This document shows, piece after piece, positions 54,327 through 62,935 of a DNA stretch of 64,000 bases. The DNA lies in the NCBI RefSeq assembly GCF_003669035.1, contig NZ_CP033070.1, positions 3,348,001-3,412,000 on the forward strand. The letters run 5' to 3'. How positions within the stretch are numbered: the stretch's first letter is position 1; each line of letters begins with the position of its first letter. The notes under the pieces are model-generated. The model did not search any database. It worked only from the letters and a program-made list of their open reading frames with translations, and was not told the DNA's origin. The translations under genes were made by a program, and so were the position numbers. Source of the stretch: Chryseobacterium sp. 3008163 (GTDB taxonomy: Bacteria; Bacteroidota; Bacteroidia; Flavobacteriales; Weeksellaceae).

Positions 54327-56057
54327 ATGATTAGAAAATCAATGAGTTTCAGATTGAGAAAAGTTGTGCAATATTCTCTTATTTTTTGCATTTTGCTAAT
54401 ACAGTGTATCATAGCTGGATTTTTTTATAACGAATTTATCAATAGAAAAAACTTGACTTTTATTGAAAATCAGTTAAAGGAAGTTCACGTATTGGAGAAT
54501 TTGACCGACGACTCCAGAAAAGAATTGATCAATGCTCAGGATTTTTTCCAGAAATATGTGATGAGTGAGGATAAGCAGTTTTTGGAATCTTACTTCAACT
54601 CTGTCAACAAGCTTACCAAAAATTTAGACAGCATCAATCATTTCAAATATCAGAATCCACGATTAAAAAACATTTTAGCATCACATCAAAAAGAGGCTGG
54701 CAAAACAAAAAATTTGAAAAAGCTTGTAGATTCTACTTACAAATTTTCTACTAGTTCTAATACTAGAATCCCTGATGAGTTACCAAAACTTACGAAATAT
54801 AAATTTGATTACAATTTTGATAAATTTGAGGTGCAAACAAAAACGTACTCAGATACTGTAAAAAAGAAGGGGCTCTTTGGTCGTTTGGGAGATGCCATTG
54901 CCGGAAAAGAAAATGTACGAAAAGACAGTGTGGTGGTGACAGTGAAAGGTGGAAAAATTTTAGATGTTCCCACAGTGAAAAATGAGTTTGATAGTATTGT
55001 AAATTCCATCAATAATCATTATACAAAAGAGGTGCAGATGATTCGTGTGAAGATGGGCAAAAATAAAGATAAGAGCAAAATTGAAAGCAATAAATTCTTT
55101 TCTACGTTCAACTCTCTATTGGTCTACAGCAATGAGTTGATGAATATTTATGAGTTTGCTGTGAAAGATTCTAAAGCAGATTTAGAAAAAGAATATGCCC
55201 ACCAAAATTCTGAAAGCAACAAAATCAGAAAATATCTGGTATTGGGATTAATGGTTTTGATGTTCATCGTCTCCATCTTAATCATGTATTTTACAAGAAT
55301 TGCTTTTATATATGAAAGAAAATTGAATGCTGCCAATAAACAAATCAGTGAAAACCTGAATTTTAAAAACAGGATTTTAGGGATGCTCAGTCATGAATTG
55401 AGATCTCCTTTGAAAATTATTGGAATTTTCATCAACAGAATCAATAAAAAAACAACTGACGAAAGCATTAAAGAATATTTAAAGTCAATAAGCTTTACCA
55501 ATAACACTTTACTGATGCAGGCCAATCAGATTTTAGAATATACCAAAAATCAGCACGTTGAAAATAAACTGATTCCTGTTGTTTTTAATCTTAAAAATGA
55601 AATTACATCAATCTTAACTTCGATTGAACCTTATATAGAAACCAGAAATAATAAGTTTATTGTTCAGGAAAATATTGATCCGAATATTGTCGTTTTTTCT
55701 GATAATACTAAAATCAATCAGGTTTTTATGAATATTCTGGGGAATGCCAATAAGTTTACAGAGAACGGGCAAATCAGTGTTGATACTTCCGCAGAAAAAA
55801 CAGATGAAAAAACAGTTACTTTAACCACAAAGATAAGCGACACTGGCGCAGGAATTTCAAAATCTGATTTAGAAAAAATATTTGAACCTTATTATCAAGG
55901 TGTATTGTCTAATGAGGTAGAAAACCTCGGAGCAGGTTTGGGACTGAGTTTATGTAAAGAAATTGTAGAATTGTATGATGGAAATATTTCTGTAACCAGC
56001 GAGCAAAATGAAGGAACGACGGTGTCTTTTGTTATTAATTTAAAACTGAATCAATGA
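54327..56057 (+). CDS. Membrane sensor histidine kinase
   Basis: The 576-residue protein has membrane helices at about residues 14-34 and 300-323, around a 265-residue extracytoplasmic, mostly helical sensor region with no recognised domain. The DHp box LGMLSHELRSPLKI holds phospho-acceptor His356. The HATPase domain shows the N box INQVFMNILGNANKF, G1 ISDTGAGIS and G2 GAGLGLSLCKEIVELYDG. Its stop overlaps the response-regulator start by 4 bases (ATGA), so they form a two-component pair. The signal is unknown. A 123-bp repeat array lies just downstream. Confidence 0.93.
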   Translation: MIRKSMSFRLRKVVQYSLIFCILLIQCIIAGFFYNEFINRKNLTFIENQLKEVHVLENLTDDSRKELINAQDFFQKYVMSEDKQFLESYFNSVNKLTKNLDSINHFKYQNPRLKNILASHQKEAGKTKNLKKLVDSTYKFSTSSNTRIPDELPKLTKYKFDYNFDKFEVQTKTYSDTVKKKGLFGRLGDAIAGKENVRKDSVVVTVKGGKILDVPTVKNEFDSIVNSINNHYTKEVQMIRVKMGKNKDKSKIESNKFFSTFNSLLVYSNELMNIYEFAVKDSKADLEKEYAHQNSESNKIRKYLVLGLMVLMFIVSILIMYFTRIAFIYERKLNAANKQISENLNFKNRILGMLSHELRSPLKIIGIFINRINKKTTDESIKEYLKSISFTNNTLLMQANQILEYTKNQHVENKLIPVVFNLKNEITSILTSIEPYIETRNNKFIVQENIDPNIVVFSDNTKINQVFMNILGNANKFTENGQISVDTSAEKTDEKTVTLTTKISDTGAGISKSDLEKIFEPYYQGVLSNEVENLGAGLGLSLCKEIVELYDGNISVTSEQNEGTTVSFVINLKLNQ

Positions 56058-56695
56058 GTCAACCAGATCGAGAGCCAATCACTTTTTTGCTTGCAGACGA
56101 TCATAGCCTGATTAGGCAGGGGCTTTTGTTTGTGATAGAAGATATTTCACCAGACAGCAAGATTTTTCAGGCATCTAATCTTCAGCAGGCTTTGGAATCG
56201 GTAAAAAATAATGAAATTGATATCGCAATCATCGATGCTCATTTTCCTGATGGAAACAGTCTTACTATTTTACCAGAGATAAAAAAGATAAGACCAGAAA
56301 TTAAGATTCTGATTTTTACAGGAATTGACGAAAGCACGCAGTCATTAAAATACATCAACGCAGGTGCTAATGGGTTTCTTGGCAAAATGAGTGAAGAGGA
56401 TGAGATAGAAAATGCGTTGCAAAAAATGTTGCAGTACGGGGAATATATTTCTCCGGTAACGCAAAGTTTATTGTTGAATTCTTTGCGCAATCCAAAAGGA
56501 GCAAACCCATTGTCACGCTTAACGGAAAGAGAATTTCAGATTGCAGAATTGTATGCCGAAGGTTTTGGCAATCTTGAAATTGCTAATAAATTAGATGTAA
56601 AACAAAATACCATCAGCACCATCAAAAAGAGAATTTTTGAAAAGCTGGAAATTGAAAATATTGTTGAGCTTATTGAATTGATCAAAAATAAATGA
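56054..56695 (+). CDS. LuxR/NarL-type response regulator
   Basis: The 213-residue protein has a receiver domain with acidic pair Asp15-Asp16, phospho-acceptor Asp61 in IAIIDAHFPDG, and the conserved Thr and Lys in FTGI and FLGKMSEEDE. The C-terminal LuxR helix-turn-helix is LTEREFQIAELYAEGFGNLE, followed by ANKLDVKQNTISTIKKRIFE. It is the partner of the overlapping histidine kinase. The target genes are unknown. The operon is closed by the hairpin at 56751-56776. Confidence 0.95.
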   Translation: MSQPDREPITFLLADDHSLIRQGLLFVIEDISPDSKIFQASNLQQALESVKNNEIDIAIIDAHFPDGNSLTILPEIKKIRPEIKILIFTGIDESTQSLKYINAGANGFLGKMSEEDEIENALQKMLQYGEYISPVTQSLLLNSLRNPKGANPLSRLTEREFQIAELYAEGFGNLEIANKLDVKQNTISTIKKRIFEKLEIENIVELIELIKNK

Positions 56696-56750
56696 TAATT
56701 TTTAAGATTTCACTTACTACTTGCCACTCATTTTTACGATAAATTATCAA

Positions 56751-56794
56751 CAGAATCATCACAGATTCTGTTTTTTGTAGATAAATATCTACAA
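56751..56794 (+). terminator. Terminator of the two-component operon plus a second hairpin
   Basis: CAGAATC (56751-56757) and GATTCTG (56764-56770) pair and run into six T. A second palindrome, TTGTAGAT and ATCTACAA (56775-56794), follows at once and could be an operator or a second stop. Confidence 0.8.
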
Positions 56795-56828
56795 GCTCAT
56801 CGATGTATATCTAAGCTATTTATGCTAA

Positions 56829-56855
56829 TTGTATTTCAATATGTTGGTACTTTTG
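56829..56855 (+). promoter_or_regulatory. Candidate promoter of the 123-bp repeat transcript
   Basis: TTG (56829-56831), a 16-base spacer and TACTTTTG (56848-56855) fit the Flavobacteriia consensus. A transcript from here would cross the whole repeat array to the terminator at 57477-57510. Confidence 0.55.
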
Positions 56856-56946
56856 TATCAAGATAATCGATTATATAATCATATCCGAAAAATAATGTGA
56901 GGTTTGGTTCAAAAACACAAATGATGATTTCAAACTTCAGATCGAA

Positions 56947-57424
56947 ACACAAGTGATGAAAAAAAGTATCAAAGTGCAGAGCCGAAAAGGCTCTGTATGA
57001 GATACTAAAAAATGAAACACAAATTCATGATGGCTTAGAAGCCGCAAATGATGATCTTATATCAAGTAACACAAATGATGAAGAATAAAGTATCACCATG
57101 CAGGGTCGAAAGGCTCTGTGTGAGATACTAAAAAATGAAACACAAATTTATGATGGCTTAGAAGCCGCAAATGATGATTTTATATCAAGTAACACAAATG
57201 ATGAAAAATAAAGTATCACCATGCAGGGTCGAAAGGCTCTGTGTGAGATACTAAAAAATGAAACACAAATTCATGATGGCTTAGAAGCCGCAAATGATAA
57301 TTTTATATCAAGTAACACAAATGATGAAGAATAAAGTATCACCATGCAGGGTCGAAAGGCTCTGTATGAGATACTAAAAAAATAAAACACAAATTGAGAA
57401 AAAGTTTCTAAACACAAATGATGA
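56947..57424 (+). repeat. 123-bp tandem repeat array with conserved RNA hairpin and micro-ORF
   Basis: Three near-identical units have AGTATC at 57089, 57212 and 57335 (period 123), and a more divergent one starts at 56965. In each, outer arms AGTATC and GATACT enclose an inner stem. The first unit has CAGAGCC/GGCTCTG; the others have CAGGGTC and GGCTCTG closed by a GAAA tetraloop. The two changes turn A-T to G-T and C-G to T-G, so pairing survives only in a + strand RNA. A 27-codon ORF recurs at 57048, 57171 and 57294 (MMILYQVTQMMKNK... ending CRVERLCVRY), with two silent changes and two amino-acid changes. A 13-base motif ACACAAATGATGA recurs at five places, with a one-base variant at 56947. 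Confidence 0.8.
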
Positions 57425-57476
57425 ATCCTTAGTATAATTACAAGCTACAAAGTTTTGTTACCGATACAGGAAAATG

Positions 57477-57510
57477 CCAAAGCAATATTTTTGCTTTGGT
57501 TTATTTTTTT
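57477..57510 (+). terminator. Terminator ending the repeat transcript
   Basis: CCAAAGCAA (57477-57485) pairs with TTGCTTTGG (57491-57499) and is followed by TTTATTTTTTT. The T tract is on the + strand side, so it ends a + strand transcript from the array. Confidence 0.85.
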
Positions 57511-57516
57511 AAATTG

Positions 57517-58286
57517 TTACTTAGAAAACTTCAGAGGATATTTCACGTTCTTGTAATCATCAATACTTGCTTTCAATGATCCCACAGCTAATTCCGCTTT
57601 CAAGAGTAAAGGAATGTGATTGTTATCGTTAGAAACCCACATCGTCACACCTTCTTTTTCTTTAAAAACTCTTCCGCTTTTTACAGACGGAATAATTTTC
57701 AGCGCATTGATTGTTCCGAATTTTGTCTTTAAATTTTCTGTTCCTACAACCTTTAACTGAAAAGGAAACATCTCGTCATCAATCCAAACATTCATATTAA
57801 AAATAGTTCCGGTTTTGAGTTCTGCAGGAGTTTTACTTCTCAAAAATAAAAACATGAAAGCATATCTTGCACACCTTTTACCGATTTTATTGTTTTCACT
57901 CCATTAGCCGGATTTTTCTTATCTGTTAAGAGCAACGTTTGATTATCATGATTGAAAACAGTCTGCAAATGCTGAGAGTAACTTCCTTCCTTCACATTTC
58001 TTACATAATAAGTGGGCAGTTCTGTTGCCATGTTGATATAACTTTCATAGATATCTTCCACTTTAAAGAAAGCTTTTACAGCACCTGTGGTTTGTCCTGT
58101 TCCTCTTACATAAAGATGTTGTGCTCCCTGGAAATTGGTGGTGCGTGCGGATAAATTAGCACTTCCTGCATTTAAAAACCCATAATGAATTCGCAATGTA
58201 ATCGATTCGCCATTCGAAATATTAGTGATTTGAGAATAGCTGAAAAAGAAAGCAAATATTGCTATAATATTAAAAAAATTCTTCAT
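57517..58286 (-). CDS. DUF3108 domain secreted protein, frame broken by one base
   Basis: A signal peptide (MKNFFNIIAIFAFFFSYSQ) and the start ITNISNGESITLRIHYGFLN, with NLSARTTNFQGAQHLYVRGTGQT, fit DUF3108. The frame stops inside SCFYF at 57840, and the remaining 105 residues (FLRSKTPAELKTGTIFNMNV...) are in the next frame to 57517. One more base in the run at 57842-57846 joins them as CFYFLRSKTP, giving about 256 residues. The family is beta-rich, periplasmic and of unknown function. The break is probably a sequencing error. Confidence 0.85.
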
Positions 58287-58439
58287 GTTATAAATTTTAC
58301 AAAAATACTGCCAAATAAATTTCAGTTTCTTAAGTACGAGATTTGATAAATCTCAGTTTTTTATTTAAGTTCGATTAAATATGCTTCGCATTAAAATTAG
58401 TAAATTTGCAGTTACTTACAATTAAATTATCATCATATT

Positions 58440-59494
58440 ATGATTACTACAGATATATTAATTATCGGAGCGGGACCAACCGGACTTTTTGCTGTATTTG
58501 AAGCAGGTTTGCTTAAAATGAAATGCCACATCATCGATGCACTTCCTCAGCCGGGAGGGCAATTGGCAGAGTTGTATCCTAAGAAACCGATTTTTGATAT
58601 TCCGGGTTATCCGTCTGTAAATGCTGGTGAGTTGGTAGATAATTTAATGGAGCAGATCAAACAATTCCAGCCTGGATTCACTTTGGGAGAAACAGCAATT
58701 TCTTATACTAAAGTAGACGATGAATGGTTTGAAGTAGTAACCAACAAAGGAACTGTTCACAGATGTAAAGCTATCGCAATTGCAGGAGGTTTAGGAACTT
58801 TCGAACCAAGAAAACCTACAATGGATAATGTGGCAGACTACGAAGAAAAAGGTCTGGAATATTTCGTAAAAGAACCTGAACATTTCAGAAATAAAAAAGT
58901 AGTAATTGCAGGAGGTGGAGATTCTGCCTTAGACTGGAGCGTTTTCTTATCCAATGTAGCAAGTGAAGTAACGTTGATTCACAGAAGAAACGAATTCCGT
59001 GGAGCTTTAGATTCGGTAGAAAAAGTTCAGGACTTAAAGAATCAGGGTAAAATTAAATTAATTACTCCAGCAGAAGTTACGGCCATTAAAGGTGACGGGA
59101 AAGTAGAAGCGATCACTGTTGTAAGAGACGGAGAAGAACCGGTAGATATTGAAACAGATTATTTCATTCCATTATTCGGGCTGACTCCAAAGTTGGGAGA
59201 AATTGCTCAGTGGGGACTGAATATCGAGAAAAATGCCATCGTAGTCAACAATGCCTTAGATTACCAAACCAATATAGAAGGAATCTACGCAATTGGTGAT
59301 ATCAACACGTATCCCGGGAAATTGAAGTTGATTCTTTGTGGTTTCCACGAGGCAACTTTAATGTGTCAGAGTGTTTACAACAGATTAAATCCGGGTAAAA
59401 ATTCGTCTTGAAATATACAACGGTAAGTGGAGTAGATGGGTTTGATGGTAGCCGTAAAGAAGCTGAGAAAGCGGTTGTTAAGAAAATAGATTAA
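58440..59494 (+). CDS. Ferredoxin/flavodoxin--NADP reductase (TrxR-like), tail broken by one base
   Basis: This flavoenzyme passes electrons between NADPH and ferredoxin. The FAD motif DILIIGAGPTGLFAVFEAGL starts the protein, the NADPH motif VVIAGGGDSALDWSVFL lies near residue 155, and GIYAIGDINTYPGKLKLIL closes the FAD site. The frame stops after NPGKNSS at 59411, but adding one A to the run at 59397-59401 continues it as PGKKFVLKYTTVSGVDGFDG to AEKAVVKKID and TAA at 59492-59494, about 351 residues. The ferredoxin gene follows at 59584 and is the likely partner. Confidence 0.93.
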
Positions 59495-59583
59495 TTTGGT
59501 TTTTAGGTTTTAGTTTTCGGTTGCTAATTACACATTTCTGGAAACCATCAACTATTAACCATCAACTAACAACATTAATTAAA

Positions 59584-59913
59584 ATGAACGATATAAATAT
59601 AAGAATCACTGACAGGGAAGGATTGACTCACGATATCGTGGCTCCTACTGATATGTCGATGAATTTGATGGAGATCATCCGTTCTTACGAATTGGCAGAA
59701 GAAGGAACCATCGGAGTTTGCGGAGGAATGGCAATGTGTGCCTCATGTCAGGTGTATGTAATCAAGGATCCAGGACTTGAGCCGATGGGTGATGAAGAAG
59801 ATGCCATGCTTGGCGAAGCATTCCATGTAGAGCCCAACAGCAGATTGGGTTGCCAGCTGCACATGGCGATGGAAATGGAGGGTCTTGAAGTACAGATTGC
59901 TCCTTATCCTTAG
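59584..59913 (+). CDS. 2Fe-2S ferredoxin
   Basis: The 109-residue protein has the adrenodoxin-type cluster motif CGGMAMCASCQVYV (C-x5-C-x2-C) and a fourth cysteine in SRLGCQLHMAMEME. I start at the ATG at 59584 (MNDINIRITDREGLTHDIV); an upstream extension to 59521 is not conserved in type. It lies 89 bp after the ferredoxin reductase, and the two probably form a redox pair. A terminator follows at 59924-59955. Confidence 0.95.
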   Translation: MNDINIRITDREGLTHDIVAPTDMSMNLMEIIRSYELAEEGTIGVCGGMAMCASCQVYVIKDPGLEPMGDEEDAMLGEAFHVEPNSRLGCQLHMAMEMEGLEVQIAPYP

Positions 59914-59923
59914 ATTAAAATAA

Positions 59924-59955
59924 AAAACTCCTGAAGATTTTCTTCAGGAGTTTTT
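59924..59955. terminator. Bidirectional terminator between ferredoxin and POP genes
   Basis: AAAACTCCTGAAGA (59924-59937) and TCTTCAGGAGTTTTT (59941-59955) form a near-perfect inverted repeat, with T tracts on both strands. It suits both convergent genes. Confidence 0.9.
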
Positions 59956-59970
59956 GTTTATATCAATTTT

Positions 59971-62121
59971 TTAATCTTTAGAAGGTTGAAAATTCGGATG
60001 TCCCACTTGCCATAATGCAAATGAATAAATATCTGCATATTCTTTAAAAACAACATCAAAATCACTTGTAAAATGCCCATTATCATAGTTTGCATACAAT
60101 AATGTAGGTTTTCCTGAAGCTGAATTATTTTGTAAAATTCCTGCAAATTTACCCGGCATCCAAGGAACAACTCTGGAATCGTTCATACCTACACGTATAA
60201 TTACAGCAGGATATTTTCCACCTTTTTTCACCTTACTTTGAGCGTCCATTTCAATTAAATGTTTTGTGTCTTCTTCATTTTTAATAGATCCAATTTCCGG
60301 AATTTGATTAGGTCCGTTTGCTGTAGTTTCAGATCGTAATGTATTGGTCATGCCTACTTCGGCAATTGCCACTGCAAAAAGATCAGGTCTTTCAGTAATT
60401 GCTCTTCCAATAAGAATTCCACCTGCACTTACACCATTTCCGATTAATTTTGAAGGAGAAGTATATTTTTGATTAACCAGATATTCCGAACAAGCAATAA
60501 AGTCTTTCCAGGTATTGGGTTTTGTAGCTTTCATTCCTGATTCGTGCCATTTTTCACCCTTTTCGCCACCACCTCTTACGTGAGCAATGGCAAGAATAAC
60601 TCCTTGTTCTAATAAAACGGAAAGTCTTGTCGAAAAACGGGGTTCATAAGAAAATCCATAACCACCATAACCTGTTATATAAGCTGGATTACTACCATCC
60701 ATTTTTATGTTTTTAGGATAAATAATAGAAAGCGGAACCATTACGCCATCGTGGCTTTTTATTTCAACTTCTTTTACGGTATACAATGTATTATAATCAG
60801 GATAATTGGTTTCAGAATTCAGAAACTTACTTTTTACCGGATTTCCTTTTCAGGATTGTATTCATAGGTCGTTAATGGAGTCAGCCAATTAACGTTATTA
60901 CAAAAAATGTTATCATTTTCACGTTGGTTAAGTGATAACGAACTATTTACTCCAGTCGGGAAATCAACTTTTTTCCGGTAAGTGTATTGATGTTTACCTG
61001 ATATTTATCTCTGATGATACCGTTTCCTAATGAATAATAAAGATAATTTTTAGAATTATGGATACTGATAATTACGCCATCTTTACTCTCAGGAACAACC
61101 ACTTTTGCATTGTTAAAATCAGGATTTGATAAGCTTGTTAGAGTAATTTTGTAATTAGGAGCATCTTTATGAGTAAGAAGAAACAGTTTGTCACCTGAAA
61201 TAAATACATCAGTAATGTCATCTGAAGGCTTTACAATCTGTCTCCACTTGATTTTTTTATTTTTAATTCCGAATAAGATGCAACGAAAATTGGGCTTTCT
61301 GATTTTACAGAGCTTAATCTTAAAACAAGATATTTATAATCATCAGTAAAAGAAATGCTTGTAAATTGTTCCGTTAAAGCATTCAATTCGGGATAATTTT
61401 CTCTTGATGCTAATATTTTATCCGTTTTTGTGTCGGTTCCAATAATATGTAACATTGCTTTCATATCTTTTAAAAGCATATTGCTGTTCGGATCTGCCGT
61501 GCTCATTTTGGTATAAATGATAGCTTTGTCATCTGGTGTAAATTCAAATGCAAATTCGCTCCAGATAGGGCCAATTTTATCATTCAGAAATTTTTTCGTC
61601 GGGAGATCTAAAATTCTTAAATCACAAATTTCGCCCCCTGATTTTGATAATAAAAAAGCAATTTTCTTAGCTTTAGAATCAACTATGAAATTGGTGATTT
61701 GTGTGTTTTTACCAAGAGTTTCGGGATCAAAAATCAATGTTTCTTTTCCTGTAGAAAAATCTCTTGAATAGAGTTTCGAGAGATTTTCACCCTTTTTGGT
61801 TTTGGTATAAAAATAAGTGTTTTGTCTCTCTAATATCGCATCAAAAGAATCGCCATTCATTTCCTGTACCTCCTTCATGCGTTTATAAAGATCTTCACTA
61901 TGCGGAATTTTATTAATCACGCTATGGCTAAAATCTGATTGAGATTTGAACCATTTTTCTACCTCTGGATTTTTGATATCTTCCAGCCATCTATAATTAT
62001 CTGTGATTTTAGTCCCGAAATAATCGTCAACAACAGAATTTTCAGGAGTTTTTGGATAATTATATTGTGCCAAAAACAAATGACTTGCAAATAAACTTGC
62101 CGACAGAATAATGTTTTTCAT
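59971..62121 (-). CDS. Prolyl oligopeptidase family serine peptidase (S9A), broken by three single-base gaps
   Basis: A signal peptide (MKNIILSASLFASHLFLAQ) precedes the S9 signature DDYFGTKITDNYRWLEDIKN and the beta-propeller. The C-terminal hydrolase domain has the nucleophile in GNGVSAGGILIGRAI, the acid in MNDSRVVPW and the histidine in NYDNGHFTS. The coding frame breaks three times: at 61252-61264, 60969-60974 and 60847-60850. Each break is repaired by one base in a T (A on the coding strand) run, giving KKIKWRQIVKPSDD, GKKVDFPTGVNSS and EKGNPVKSKFLNSE joins. The repaired length is about 717 residues. It cleaves after proline in short peptides, by family. True pseudogenisation cannot be excluded, but the error pattern matches the rest of the window. 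Confidence 0.88.
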
Positions 62122-62166
62122 AGTTATATTTCTTGTTGGTGTGTGACAATGATATTAGCAAATGTA

Positions 62167-62747
62167 CTAAACTTCCTCCTTCGAAATCCATTTTCCAACT
62201 GTTGGGGCTTGATAATTTTTCATTTTTTCTAAAAGTTCATCAATACTGTTGCTCACCAAAAGCATTTCCTGATTTATCTGTTTTAAAATCCTTTATCAAC
62301 CATCGTCTGAACTAATTTGATTAAATCATCATAAAATCCATCAATATTCAAAATGGCAATTGGTTTTTTGTGAAGTCCAAGCTGTGCCCAAGTAATCATT
62401 TCAAATAATTCTTCCAGAGTTCCAAATCCGCCGGGAAGTGCAATGACGCCATCGCAAAGGTCATTCATTTTGGTTTTTCTTTCGTGCATGCTTTCTACCA
62501 AAATTAATTCGGTAAGATGGGTGTGCGCAATTTCTTTTGACTGTAAAAAATGAGGAAGAACGCCGATTACTTTTCCGCCTTCCTGTAACACTCCGTCAGC
62601 GACTGCTCCCATCAATCCCACATTGGCACCGCCATAAATAAGTTGGATGTTTTGGTTCGCTAAAGTCTTTCCGAGCAAAGTTGCCTGCTCTTTATATTTT
62701 TCATCCGAACCGAAACTCGATCCGCAGAATACGGTGATACTTTTCAT
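62167..62747 (-). CDS. LOG family protein (TIGR00730), frame broken by one base
   Basis: The Rossmann-like protein starts MKSITVFCGSSFGSDEKYKE and has IYGGANVGLMGAVADGV, then the family signature MHERKTKMNDLCDGVIALPG and GGFGTLEE. It stops after VQTMVDKGF at 62283, but the next frame carries LKQINQEMLLVSNSIDELLE and a final KWISKEEV to TAG at 62167-62169. One more base in the 62285-62288 run restores about 193 residues, the family's normal length. LOG proteins are cytokinin-activating nucleotide phosphoribohydrolases, formerly called lysine decarboxylases. Confidence 0.92.
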
Positions 62748-62884
62748 AATTTTTTTCGCTAATAAAATTTTAAAAAATTTAAATTGAAGTTAAGAATAAT
62801 CATTTGATTTTTAATTTTTCAATTTAAATCGAAGCAAACTTAATATATCTTAACTTCTTAAATCGCCTTAGTGGTTTAAATAAA

Positions 62885-62916
62885 AAATATCCAAAATCAA
62901 AAGACTTTGGATATTT
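62885..62916 (-). terminator. Terminator of the pepD-like gene
   Basis: AAATATCCAAA and TTTGGATATTT pair around a 10-nt loop and have a T tract on the - strand side. It lies 20 bp after the stop at 62936. Confidence 0.85.
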
Positions 62917-62935
62917 CAATTTGATTAAATTATCT

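Noticed and set aside
56947..57424. Tandem array considered as CRISPR
   Set aside because: The whole 123-bp unit repeats, with no short repeats separated by unique spacers and no cas genes nearby.
59495..59583. Extra small gene between ferredoxin reductase and ferredoxin
   Set aside because: The coding-like stretch just before it (to 59494) is the displaced reductase C-terminus; the remainder is non-coding.
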